Assembly: GCA_963580285.1 (NCBI GenBank)
Contig: OY757013.1
Coordinates: 138,510,521 to 138,574,520 of the forward strand
Direction of reading: 5' to 3'
Length of the DNA: 64,000 nt
Origin: Lucinisca nassula
Taxonomy: Eukaryota > Mollusca > Bivalvia > Lucinida > Lucinidae
In this document: positions 52,980-63,190 of the stretch, in pieces
Position numbering within the stretch: the stretch's first letter is position 1
Layout of the letters: each line of letters starts with the position of its first letter
Position numbers and translations under genes: made by a program
The notes under the pieces: model-generated
Databases searched by the model: none
The model's input: only the letters and a program-made list of their open reading frames with translations
What the model was told of the DNA's origin: nothing

Positions 52980-53760
52980 TAATCAAAGCACTGAGAGTAC
53001 TGGTGGGTCGATCGTCTCTGAGTGTAGGTTGGGAAAATAGTCCTGAGCTGAGAATCGAACTGTTCGTTTAACTTTAAGCAAGCACAGTAGAGCTGATCAG
53101 ACATCGCGTTATGTGGCGTCTGATTATGTAGATTCTGTTTGCCAATGCCCAAGTGTACGAGCACAGTCCATCCGCCCCCGCCCATCGGGGCTTGAATAAA
53201 TAGATGGGCTGCATGATGCTTCCACGCAGAGCTGAAAGTCCCGTAACATTGGAAGTAACGTCTCCAAATGACCTATACAGTGTTGACGGGGACGTTAAAG
53301 CTTAAATCAAACAAACGAGCACAGTCCAGAATTTTCTTCTTACGCTGCGCTCTGACGTCTTAGGGTAGTACTTGGATTTTGTTCAACAGACTGGGGAGGG
53401 TGCAAACGTAGCCCCCTCCCATCTTTTGGAAATTTTTCACCCTCTGCAAAATACCTGAAATTCCCATCCTCAACCCGCCCCATTTGAGTCTGCGTACGGC
53501 CTTGAATCATGTTCAAAACTGTTGTTGCATACATGTGGTGAACAGTGCCGACCTGATCAGAAGCAATGTACTCTATATCCGATCTTGGTCTACGCTGTAT
53601 GTCTAATAACGGTACTGGGCTACTCATTTTTGCACTTAAACATTTCAGGGTTCTATAAGTTCTTAGCAGGAGTGCGAAAAGTCTATTTTTACTTGACTTG
53701 GCATACATTCGTGTAACAGTTTTACAAATAGAATGTATCGAAATATGTCACGTGCCATCG
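52980..53760. repeat. Dispersed segment, second copy (first at 8866-9990)
   Basis: Near-identical to 8866-9990 minus the 8991-9311 SINE. It has the shared deleted S1 SINE and a small deletion near 53420. Confidence 0.85.
53171..53314 (+). mobile_element. S1 SINE, internally deleted, with 14-bp target duplications
   Basis: Same deletion as 9381-9524. Flanked by ACGAGCACAGTCCA at 53157-53170 and 53315-53328. Confidence 0.9.
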
Positions 53761-54066
53761 TGACCTGGATTAAGATATTATTTTTTGTTTCATTACGTGA
53801 ACAACCTGGCATTCTTATACTATTTCGTTTAACCCTCAAATGACACTATTTAAGCAAACAGTGAAGTTCCTGTGCAACCTGCTGATCCGCGGCGTCTGAT
53901 CTGGGTATTATCCAGCACACGATTCCTGTCAAGTCTTGTTGCTCTTGTTGCATCGATAAAAATAGCGCACCGTTTCAAGTTCTATTAATAAAACATAATA
54001 TTGGTTTTCCCAAATCAGTGATGGTCACGTGGACAACTGCATGAATTCCGTTTGGCCATTTAGTAA

Positions 54067-54099
54067 TTTTGGGTCGATAGTAAACCGATCGACCCAAAA
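54067..54099. repeat. Short perfect hairpin
   Basis: TTTTGGGTCGAT (54067-54078) and its exact inverse (54088-54099), with a 9-base loop. Confidence 0.85.
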
Positions 54100-54129
54100 A
54101 CGAGTAGCAGGCTTAAATTATATAGGAGA

Positions 54130-54445
54130 TAGAAGATTGCTGAAGGAACAGTTCAAAGAAAATTTTATCAAAATGTCTGCAAAGGCATGGCAGTTAATGT
54201 CATTTTTCGATTTTCCCCATCATATGACAATGGAAACTCTATATTGCCATAGCATTCAAATAACGAGTTGAATTTCATAGAAACATAAAACCTGTTGAGG
54301 TAAATATGGTGAATATTTTCATAAAATCTCAGGCTCATCGAGCATATGGTTTCTGAGGAGATAAGTAACTTTTTTTTGGCATTTTGGCAACCAATAAAAA
54401 TCAGCAGTAGGCCTAATAACCAATGGCGGATAGTAGATTGCTTAA
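54130..54445 (+). repeat. Single unit of the ~340-bp satellite, split by the composite element
   Basis: Shares ATGTCTGCAAAGGC, TTTTCGATTTTCCCCAT, GCATATGGTTTCTGAGGAG and CAGTAGGCCTAA with the 7200-8870 array. It breaks at GATTGCTTAA and resumes at 56751 (TTAAGGAACATTTCTATG) to ~56885. Confidence 0.8.
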
Positions 54446-56750
54446 GGGAGCTAACCACTAAATATTTTCCATAGGCGACAATAGTAACCTTTTACATGCT
54501 CCCACCAAAACTACACATACAAAACTTTCCAAACCTTACTTATTTATAGAGCCATCCTAGCTCAACAAGTTGATGAGAAAAAATCCACATGTTGCCCGTC
54601 TCCTTTTCAAGTTATGGTCCGCCATGTTTGTTTACATGCAGATTCGCAGTGAATACAAGCGGCTTTTTAACGGAGAGGTGACAATATAAAATCAGCAACA
54701 ATTTCTTTGAGCTTGCAGATATAATTATAAAACACACATCACTTTATTTCCTTATAACTATCCTTTTCTCACATTGAAATGAAACATGGGATATTTTTCC
54801 AATGGAAGCCTGCCTGGTATTTAAACTGCAACTAAAAGCTCTGTCCCAAAGTGATAAAACCCAGTACCTCCAGTATTTAGTGCAAAGCTACCTATACCAA
54901 ACCCTTAATGTCTTTATGACCCATCAAAAGCATTGCCAAATAGAAATTTATATCATATCTAATAATTTAAGTATGCACAATAAATGTTCAGTGACAAAGA
55001 ATCTTTGAAGTTTGCGAAAAAGTTATCGCTTTCAGATTCTACAATGAAAGCCGAACAAACCATATTTTGTGAAAAAGCGCAAAGTTTACCTCTTTCTGGA
55101 ATGGAACCCAGACACCGGCTTGCATCAGTGGTTCTTCTCCTATGTCTTTGGAAGACTTCAATCCTAAAATGCACTAAATTATGTCTTAATAGCATACCAA
55201 CTGGTATTTATGGCTGATTTCACACCTATACCCCCTATTTTATGTAAAAATAGCATTTCGAGGATATTTTGATGACAAAACTTTGACGAAAATGATTATA
55301 AATGCCTTAATACCATGAGAAATAGTGGATATATATCTGTTCAGATCCTTTAACACGAATCTAATCAATTAGAACCAATAATAGATGAGAAACTTATCGC
55401 GATATTGCAGCAGAGACAATTTTGAAGTTTTGCTTTAGCTAGAGACCAAGGCCAAAAACCATGTAACCTTACTGTTATATTCCAGATGGAGTAGATTCTT
55501 TCTCTTGTGTTTCTGGTTATACACTTACACTGTAAGACTTTTTCCAAAACAAACCCAATAACAATTGATTTAGATGGCTTTAAAGGAACCCCCCCCCCCC
55601 CCCAATGCACAGATCAGAAGCAAAAAGTGATCAAATACACCCAGTTAGACCTAAATTACCACTAACCTTACACTTTTTTACAGTTTCTATGGCAAGCCAC
55701 ATGCCAGGAATATCCATTTTATGATACAGAATTGGATAGAACCTACCAATGTGTAACAATATGATGTAATGACTGACAACAAGAGTGTGGGCTCATTTTC
55801 CTACTTTTGGTATAGGGAGCTAACCACTAAATATTTTCCATAGGCGACAATAGTAACCTTTTACATGCTCCCACAAAAACTACACATACAAAACTTTCCG
55901 AAGTAGAAGTAAAACAAAGATCAGGAATCGATACAATTAACTTACTCCACCCATCAAAGACACCAAAGGGAAAGAAACACAAACATTAAGCGACCAGACA
56001 AACAAAGGAAGGTCATAAGGACAGTTACTTTCCCAAAAAATGGCCATATGGCCATCCAAAATAAAAAGACACAAGTGATACACACAGTAAGTAACAAACA
56101 ACAACATAAATAAATCGCCACAGAAGAACCGCCTTGGAACGGTCAGTGGAAAGATTTCCACTGGGGGGCTTAAATCGATTTTACGTGGCCACAATCCTCG
56201 CCCTTACTTCCGTCGCGATTTAGACAAATAATTTGTTCAGTCCGCACGAAGGCCTCCTAACTCATTAGTGCAACATCTCCGTGAACACAAATAATCAAAG
56301 AACCACAGAGGTGAGACAACTGTGAGGACTCGACAGCAAGAAACCACTGAAATGCTGGAGCAAAAGAAAACCAACAGTTAGACTGCAAACCTTACTCATT
56401 TATAGAGCCATCCTAGCTCAACAAGTTGATGAGAAAAAAATCCACTTGTTGCCCGTCTCCTTTTCAAGTTATGGTCCGCCATGTTTGTTTACATGCAGAT
56501 TCGCAGTGAATACAAGCCGGCTTTTTAAAGGAGAGGTGACAATATAAAATCAGCAACAATTTCTTTGAGCTTGCAGATATAATTATAAAACACACATCAT
56601 TTTATTTCCTTATAACTATCCTTTTCTCACATTGAAATGAAACATGGGATATTTATCCAATGGAAGCCTGCCTGATATTTAGACTGCAATTAAAAGCTCT
56701 GCTCCAAAGTGATAAAACCCAGTACTTCCAGTATTTAGTGCAAAGCTACC
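54446..56750. mobile_element. Composite element: two direct 447-bp modules around 0.9 kb, at a TTAA site
   Basis: The satellite unit reads ...GCTTAA | insert | TTAAGG..., a TTAA duplication as made by piggyBac-like elements. Module copy 1 is 54446-54892 and copy 2 is 55815-56750 (itself carrying ~489 extra bases at about 55898-56387). Each module starts GGGAGCTAACCACTAAATA and ends as the inverse of GGTAGCTTTGCACTAAATA, an imperfect inverted pair. The middle (54893-55814) begins TATACCAAAC and ends with the inverse, GTTTGGTATA-like (CTTTTGGTATA). No ORF of note. Confidence 0.75.
55898..56387. other. ~489-bp insertion inside the second module, unrecognised
   Basis: Absent from the other two module copies (54446 and 63191). 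It contains TTTCCACTGGGGGGC, CTCGCCCTTACTTCCGTCG and a short inverted CCACTG/CAGTGG. No coding frame or clear target duplication seen. Confidence 0.5.
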
Positions 56751-56883
56751 TTAAGGAACATTTCTATGAAAGTTTTGTTAAAATATCTTCAAAGACTTGG
56801 CAGTTATTGCCATTTTCCCCGATTACAAATCTACGGAAACTCTAAGTAGCCATAGCAACCAAACTAATAAACCACATTTCATT

Positions 56884-56885
<2 letters not shown>

Positions 56886-56930
<45 letters not shown>
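56886..56930. repeat. (CA)n microsatellite
   Basis: About 22 CA dinucleotides. Confidence 0.95.
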
Positions 56931-56934
<4 letters not shown>

Positions 56935-56978
56935 TTCAATACCCCAGCCCAAGGATGCTACGGATAACATTTGGCATT

Positions 56979-57115
56979 GCCCAGGCGGTTCTAACATGTA
57001 CCCACAATCGATATTTTGAACAGAAGTAAGAATTATATTGCAATTTTTCATCTGAAAATATTCGTATTTTCGGCGACAAAATTTACAATGTATTTGAATA
57101 GGCGTGTTTTCGAAA
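56979..57115. mobile_element. Right half of a type 1 MITE
   Basis: From CAGGCGGTTCTAACATGTAC to AATAGGCGTGTTTTCG. The left half is missing, and the right end is cut by the LINE tail that follows. Confidence 0.75.
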
Positions 57116-57711
57116 TTAGATAAGATAAGATAAGATAAGATTTATTTAAAGTCGGCAAGTTATGAACAATAGAACATAAGCTCTGTGTGAGCTTTTGAAC
57201 CGACTGCTTTAACAAAGGTATATGGTTAACATAGTGTATGTCAGCTGTTTGGTAAAAGAATTGGTTAATTAAAGATACAAAATTATTAATTAGGGCAGAG
57301 TTGCCCAGGGGGTACATACCCTCCCGAGCAACTCAGCGACATTAAACTCAATACACAATTAAACAAGCATGCATTTAAACATACAGATGGGAAGCAGTAT
57401 TGACATTAACACATAGACAAAGTATTAGGTAAGATAAAATAAGCTTAAGATAATAATAGGCACATATAATAAGATCACATACATAGCTTAGACATATACA
57501 AATAAGCACACAGACTAAGGATAAAAACAGTTACCTGACAGAATAAAAGCTAAACTCTACCCAAGGTACGGGGTCAATCATGTTGATCCCCAGCTGTACG
57601 GACAGTCCACACTCGCCGGTGACCAACATGACACACTACTTGCATGCATAAAACACAAAAGCTAAGCATAGGAACACAAAACAGGAATTTATGTTCCTAT
57701 GCTTAGGATAT
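57116..57711 (-). mobile_element. 3' end of a LINE (5' truncated), with (TTATC)n tail and terminal hairpin
   Basis: On the minus strand it ends AAATAAATC then (TTATC)n at 57118-57140, inserted in the MITE end. It is noncoding 3' region only. The 5' limit is a perfect hairpin, CTAAGCATAGGAACA (57662-57676) against 57692-57706. Confidence 0.65.
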
Positions 57712-57839
57712 GACACACCCCTGTGACATAGTGTATTCTGTCTTTTCTCCAAAAATGGTTATTTTTTCTGATTAAAATTTGTGTTATTTCTCTTATTTAT
57801 ACTACCAACATAAGTTGTGGTGCTCGTTAGAGCCGCCTG

Positions 57840-58257
57840 GGGCAGTACATCTAATAGCAATATAAATAAGATAAATAAACTACAGCGGAGAGCATGTAAA
57901 ATTATACTAGGCAACACTTATACTAACTTATCAGATGCGCGAAGCCAACTTAAAATCCTTTCGTTTGATGAATCAGTATTTTTACAGAAGGCAAAAGTTA
58001 TGTATAAAATAGCTAACAATATTGCGCCTGTCTACTTAACAGACTTATTTGAAATGAGGAATGTTAATGATACTTATTCTAATTTGCGGTCGGTTGTCAA
58101 CCGAAATTTCTTAATACCGAAGCCGAACAATAATTTGTTTAAAAGCAGTCTGTCATATTCGGGAGCACTTATTTGGAACTGCATTCCACTTGATATAAAG
58201 AACGCAGCCTCGATTAATTCGTTTGCGTCAAAATGTTTAGAGTGGATGAAAAGATAA
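57840..58257 (+). pseudogene. C-terminal end of a CR1-like reverse transcriptase
   Basis: About 139 codons: INKINKLQRRACKIILG, DARSQLKILSFDESVFLQKA, YKIANNIAPVYLTDLFE, FKSSLSYSGALIWNCIPLDI and ASINSFASKCLEWMKR, then TAA. This is the standard C-terminal 'thumb' end after the RT core in CR1/L2 and RTE-like proteins. All the catalytic part is missing because the insertion is 5' truncated. The frame itself is intact, and its last ~60 codons are repeated (without a start) at 58846-59025. Confidence 0.85.
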
Positions 58258-59593
58258 TTGCCACACCCCCACAGTCATATTGTCATCATCATCATTGTGT
58301 TTACATAAAGTTGTTTTGTTCACTTGTGTGTACCTGGACATAATGTAAATTATTTCTTACAAAATTTTGATCTAAGGCTGTTGCACTGGGTGTGGATGAG
58401 TGTTGTCTAGCTGTGGTTGAAATATCGATGGATGCGAGTGGATGTACTAACGGGAAAGTATACGCCGGTATCAGTTTTTGTTGATTCCGGGGATAACTGT
58501 ATATGGATTGTCATTTTGGGAAGGTGAATTGCGGGTTTTGCGTTGGAAATTTCGCTTTACGGCGACGCGTAAGCGGAGCCTTTTAACGTAAATTTCGACC
58601 GTGGTGCCGGGGATTTGCCTCCCCAAGTGACGGTTTTCAATAGAGTTATCCCCATTTTGATGCACTTTTTCGATTGTGCTTCTTTGTACAAAGCGTTAAG
58701 CGCTGTGAGCTGCGTAAAACCAAGCGTCAGCCAATAAAGGCGACGTTACATCATGACGTCGGGTTCTTACATAATATCGCAGGACATACTATTGATTTTT
58801 GTCTGACGCTATCCAATTAAAGGCCTCGTTAAATACGTAAGTGGATCTAATTTGCGGTCGGTTGTCAACCGAAATTTCTTAATACCGAAGCCGAACAATA
58901 ATTTGTTTAAAAGCAGTCTGTCATATTCGGGAGCACTTATTTGGAACTGCATTCCACTTGATATAAAGAACGCAGCCTCGATTAATTCGTTTGCGTCAAA
59001 ATGTTTAGAGTGGATGAAAAGATAATTGCCACACCCCCACCGTCATATTGTCATCATCATCATTGTGTTTACATAAAGTTGTTTTGTTCACTTGTGTGTA
59101 CCTGGACATAATGTAAATTATTTCTTACAAAATTTTGATCTAAGGCTGTTGCACTGGGTGTGGATGAGTGTTGTCTAGCTGTGGTTGAAATATCGATGGA
59201 TGCGAGTGGATGTACTAACGGGAAAGTATACGCCGGTATCAGTTTTTGTTGATTCCGGGGATAACTGTTTATGGATTGTCATTTTGGGGAGGTGAATTGC
59301 GGGTTTTGCGTTGGAAATTTCGCTTTACGGCGACGCGTAAGCGGAGCCTTTTAACGTAAATTTCGACCGTGGTGCCGGGGATTTGCCTCCCCAAGTGACG
59401 GTTTTCAATAGAGTTATCCCCATTTTGATGCACTTTTTCGATTGTGCTTCTTTGTACAAAGCGTTAAGCGTCAGCCAATAAAAGCGACGTTACATCATGA
59501 CGTCGGGTTCTTACATAATATCGCAGGACATACTATTGATTTTTGTCTGACGCTATCCAATTAAAGGCCTCGTTAAATACGTAAGTGGATTAG
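58258..59593 (+). repeat. 3' region of the CR1-like LINE, mostly the tandem duplication
   Basis: The two copies differ by a 24-base deletion in the second (after GCGTTAAGCG at ~59467, where the first has CTGTGAGCTGCG...), at an AAGCG microhomology, and by a handful of substitutions. Confidence 0.9.
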
Positions 59594-59911
59594 AATTGAA
59601 GTTTAACCACACCCCCCCCCCCTCCCCCCCCCCCCATTACATTAACATTGTAACGGTCATTTTGGCGACGTTGCTTCCAATGTGTTGGAATTCTTGCCCG
59701 AGGTCAAGATGAAATGATATCTCAGGCCCCGTCGCCCAATCAAACCAATAAGGTGCATGCTTGAATGAACGGTCCTACTAGCACATCTTCGTTTGGGCAG
59801 GCTTAGAAACGCTGGGTGATTTGCCGGTGTCCATGAGCAGTCGGTTTTGGCTCTGCCTAAGGGCATCATGCAGCCAGATCTGTTTCTTCAGGCCCAAATG
59901 GGAAGGGGGCC
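59594..59911 (-). mobile_element. Diverged S1 SINE
   Basis: Reverse of S1 with C-rich tail replacement (59610-59635), TTTTGGCGACGTTGCTTCCA, AAGATGAAATGATATCTCAG and GGGCATCATGCAGCC. Confidence 0.75.
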
Positions 59912-60643
59912 TCAGGTATCAGTGTTGTAGCCCTTTCATTGTAAACATATAAATGTTTTGTTATTTCTGTGTATTAGCAAGTTTCAAAGCTCCAAATTTT
60001 GATTTTACACTTGTAAGCATAAATTTGACAAAGTTTCGCGCAACGTTATTGCCGTACGACGTCATCCAATGTATCGTCATAAAACGGTACCAAATGAAGG
60101 CATCTTGAGTAGAAAACTTGGCAATAATACATGATATCTGCATGCCTGTTTCACATTTACAACATTAAGTATTTGTAGCTGTGCAATAGCATGATTGTAT
60201 ATATTGCATGTTTTCATGAATAATTTGTTGATTACGTGCGAGCTTTTTATATGGGTTAGCGAGTATTTGCATGTAACTATTATCTTTTCATGTGTCCGTC
60301 TCATTTTTCCATCCATTTCATGTTAAAATCTATGATTATCTAATTCTTGTGTTTGCTTAAATGTCTAATATTATTGTTATGTATGTAATCACTGTATATG
60401 TTTTACGAGGGCCTCAGGGAAGATTGGCTATGCCAACTGAGTAACCCTCTATAAATAAAGTCTACTTACTTACTTACTTACTTACTTGCCTGAATGAGGC
60501 GGCTCTAACGAGTACCAACAACCTATGTATTGGAGCAAAATAATTATCAATATAAAGTGGGGTGTAGAGGAGTGTTCATTGCATGGACTTGTTTACATGA
60601 TGAGTCGTTCCAACTGCGAGTAACTGGTGGGAGAAAGGATGCA

Positions 60644-60972
60644 CATTACGAGAACACGCCTCTTCAAATACATTGAAACTTTTACCACCAAAAATTGAAA
60701 ATGTTCAGAAGAAAAAATCCAATATTTTTCATATTTCTGTTCAAAACATAGGTTGTTGGTACTGGTTAGAACCGCCTCGGCGAGGCGGTTCTAACGAGTA
60801 CCCACAATCTATGTTTTGAGCAGAAATCGCCGAGGCAGTTCTAACGAGTACCCACAATCCATGTTTTGAGCAGAAATAAGAAAAATAATGTATACCCCCT
60901 GTAACACCCAGTTTCACTATATAAATGTGGGGTTTAAGGGGGTCAAAATTATATAGGCGTGTTTTCGTGATG
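60644..60972. mobile_element. Palindromic MITE, type 1, with duplicated right arm
   Basis: Ends CATTACGAGAACACGCC and (inward) CATCACGAAAACACGCC. The core is GGTTAGAACCGCCTCG / CGAGGCGGTTCTAACG, followed by a second arm copy after GCAGAAATCGCC, as in the 5288 copy. Flanking bases differ (A, T). Confidence 0.87.
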
Positions 60973-61023
60973 TAATGGAGTTGTGATTAAGCTCGAATGG
61001 TCTGTAAATACTGGAATTATTGG

Positions 61024-61305
61024 TTTCCAGACACTTCGGTCCCACTACCACCTAGGCCCCTAGACAGGTCGGCCCAAACCAAGTCGGCCCTGGACACCTC
61101 GGTCCTAGTCACCTCGGCCCTAGACACCTCGGCCCCACTGTCACCTCGGCCCCAAAGACACCTCGGCCCCACTTTTAAAATCTGTGCCGAGGTGTCCAGA
61201 GGCCGACCCGTTTAGGGCTTCAATTTTATGTGGGACCGAGGTGGTTTTGGGGCCGAAGTGTCTAGTGGCCGAGGTGGTTTTGGGGCCGAAGTGTCCTGTT
61301 ACCGA
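61024..61305. repeat. Foldback-like array of GACACCTCGGCCC modules
   Basis: About eight direct modules from 61028 to 61175 (CAGACACTTCGGTCCC to GACACCTCGGCCCC), then about four inverted ones from 61187 to 61303 (GCCGAGGTGTCC, GGGCCGAAGTGTCC). The two blocks face each other across a short AT-rich centre. Confidence 0.8.
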
Positions 61306-62656
61306 ATTATTAATTACACAGGGGGTATATAGTTATCGTCTTTCCGTCCGTTCGTTGGTTTATTCGTTCGTTCGTTCGGTCGTTCGTACTTCCGTTTGTC
61401 CCACCGTTCGTCAACCTTTACGTCAAAGTTTTGCGTTAAACCTTTTTGATTGCTCATATATCTGTAACCACACGTTAGATTCTCTTCATATTTGGTAAAG
61501 GATATCTCTATAGCATTACCTTTCATATGGAATATCTAAGCCCCTGGGTCAAGCCCCTCTGTGGGCTGTCCGTCCGTTTGTCAACTTTTACGTCAAAGTT
61601 TTGTGTTTAACCTTTTTGATTGCTCATATCTCTGTGACCACATGTTGGATTCTCTTCATATTTGTAACAGGATATCACTATAGCATTACCTTTCATATGG
61701 AATATCCAAGCCCCTGGGTCAAGCCCCTGGGTGGGCTGTCTGTCCGTTTGTCAACTTTTACGTCAAAGTTTTGTGTTAAACCTTTTTGATTGCTCATATC
61801 TCTGTCACCACATGTTAGATTCTCTTCATATTTGGAACAGGATATCTCTTTAACATTACCTTTCATATGAAATATCTAAGCCTCTGGGTCAAGCCTCTGG
61901 GTGGGCTGTCCGTCTGTTTGTCAACTTTAACGTCAAAGTTTTGTGTTAAACCTTTTTGATTGCTCATATCTCTGACACCACATGTTGGATCTTTTCATAT
62001 TTGGAACAGGATATCTTCATAGCATTACCTTTCATATGGAATATCCAAGCCCCTGAGTCAAGCCCCTGGGTGGGCTGTCCGTCCGTTCGTCAAGTTTTAC
62101 GTCAAAGTTTTGTGTTAAACCTTTTTGATTGCTCATATCTCTGTCGCCACATGTTGGATTCTCTTCATATTTGGAACAGGATATCTCTATAGCATTTCCT
62201 TTCATATGGAATATCTAAGCCCCTGGGTCAAGCCCCTCGGTGGGCTGTCCGTCCGTCCGTTTGTCAATTTTTACGTCAAAGTTTTGTGTTAAACCTTTTT
62301 GATTGCTCATATCTCTGTCACCACAAGTTTGATTCTCTTCATATTTGGAACAGGATATCTCTATAACATTACCTTTCATATGGAATATCTAAGCCCCTGG
62401 GTCAAGCCCCTCGGTGGGCTGTCCGTCCGTCCGTTTGTCAATTTTTACGTCAAAGTTTTGTGTTAAACCTTTTTGATTGCTCATATCTCTGTCACCACAT
62501 GTTTGATTCTCTTCATATTTGGTAAAGGATCTCTCTATAGCATCACCTTTCATTTGGAATATCTAAGCTCGCGGGTGAAGCCCCATGGGTGGGCTATCCA
62601 CCCGTCAGTCCGTTGATCAACATTTACGTCAATGTTTTGTGTTAAACCTTTTTGAT

Positions 62657-62957
62657 AGGCCCCCGCCCATAGGGGCTTGAAGAAATATATGGGCTGCATG
62701 ATGCTTCCACACAGAGCTGAACCCGGCCCGCACACTAGTACTGGTAAACCGCTTAGAGGATCAAAGCCTGTCCAGGAACCGCGGTACGAGGCGGACCGTC
62801 CATGCTAATAAACCCTATTGGCTTCATTGGGCGACAGGGCTTGAGATGTCATTTCATCTCAGTGTCGGGTAAAAGTCCCACAAAATTGGAAGCAACGTCT
62901 CCAAAATGCCCTTTACAGTGTTGACAGGGACGTTAGACCTCAAATCAAACAAACAAA
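62657..62957 (+). mobile_element. S1 SINE, full length, with 14-bp target duplications
   Basis: AGGCCCCCGCCCATAGGGGC to GTTAGACCTCAAATC(AAAC)n. Flanked by TAAACCTTTTTGAT (62643-62656) and TAAACCTGTTTGAT (62958-62971). This is the best-preserved reference copy of S1. Confidence 0.93.
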
Positions 62958-63190
62958 TAAACCTGTTTGATTGCTCATATCTCTGTAACTACATGTTAGA
63001 TTCTCTTCATATTTGGTAAAGGATATCTCTATAGCATAACCTTTCATATTGAACATCTAAGCCTCTGGGTGGGCTGTCTGTCAGTTTGTCAACTTTTACG
63101 TCAAAGTTTTGTGTTAAACCTTTTTCATTGCTTATATCTCTTTAACCTCATGTTAGATTCTCTTCATATTTGGTACATAATATAGCTATA

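Larger units (their letters stand above)
57840..60487 (+). mobile_element. CR1/L2-like LINE, 5' truncated, with internal duplication
   Basis: The reverse-transcriptase C-terminus (to 58257) is followed by a long 3' region ending AACCCTCTATAAATAAAGTC and a (TACT)n tail (60463-60486), the type of microsatellite tail seen in CR1/L2 elements. 58078-58845 (768 bp, from inside the ORF through the 3' region) is repeated in tandem at 58846-59589 (744 bp). An S1 SINE copy lies at 59594-59911. Confidence 0.85.
57712..60602. mobile_element. Type 2 MITE split at its palindrome by a CR1-like LINE
   Basis: The left half (57712-57839) ends GTTAGAGCCGCCTG. The right half (60488-60602) starts GCCTGAATGAGGCGGCTC and ends GTTTACATGATG. 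The inserted LINE (57840-60487) is bounded by GCCTG at 57835-57839 and 60488-60492. Confidence 0.85.

Noticed and set aside
54893..55814. Middle of the composite element as an internal region of an LTR retrotransposon
   Set aside because: No gag, protease, RT or integrase frame, no primer-binding site next to the left module, and modules do not start TG and end CA.
60077..60316. 79-residue minus-strand ORF in the CR1-like LINE 3' region
   Set aside because: Antisense to a LINE 3' region, no features.
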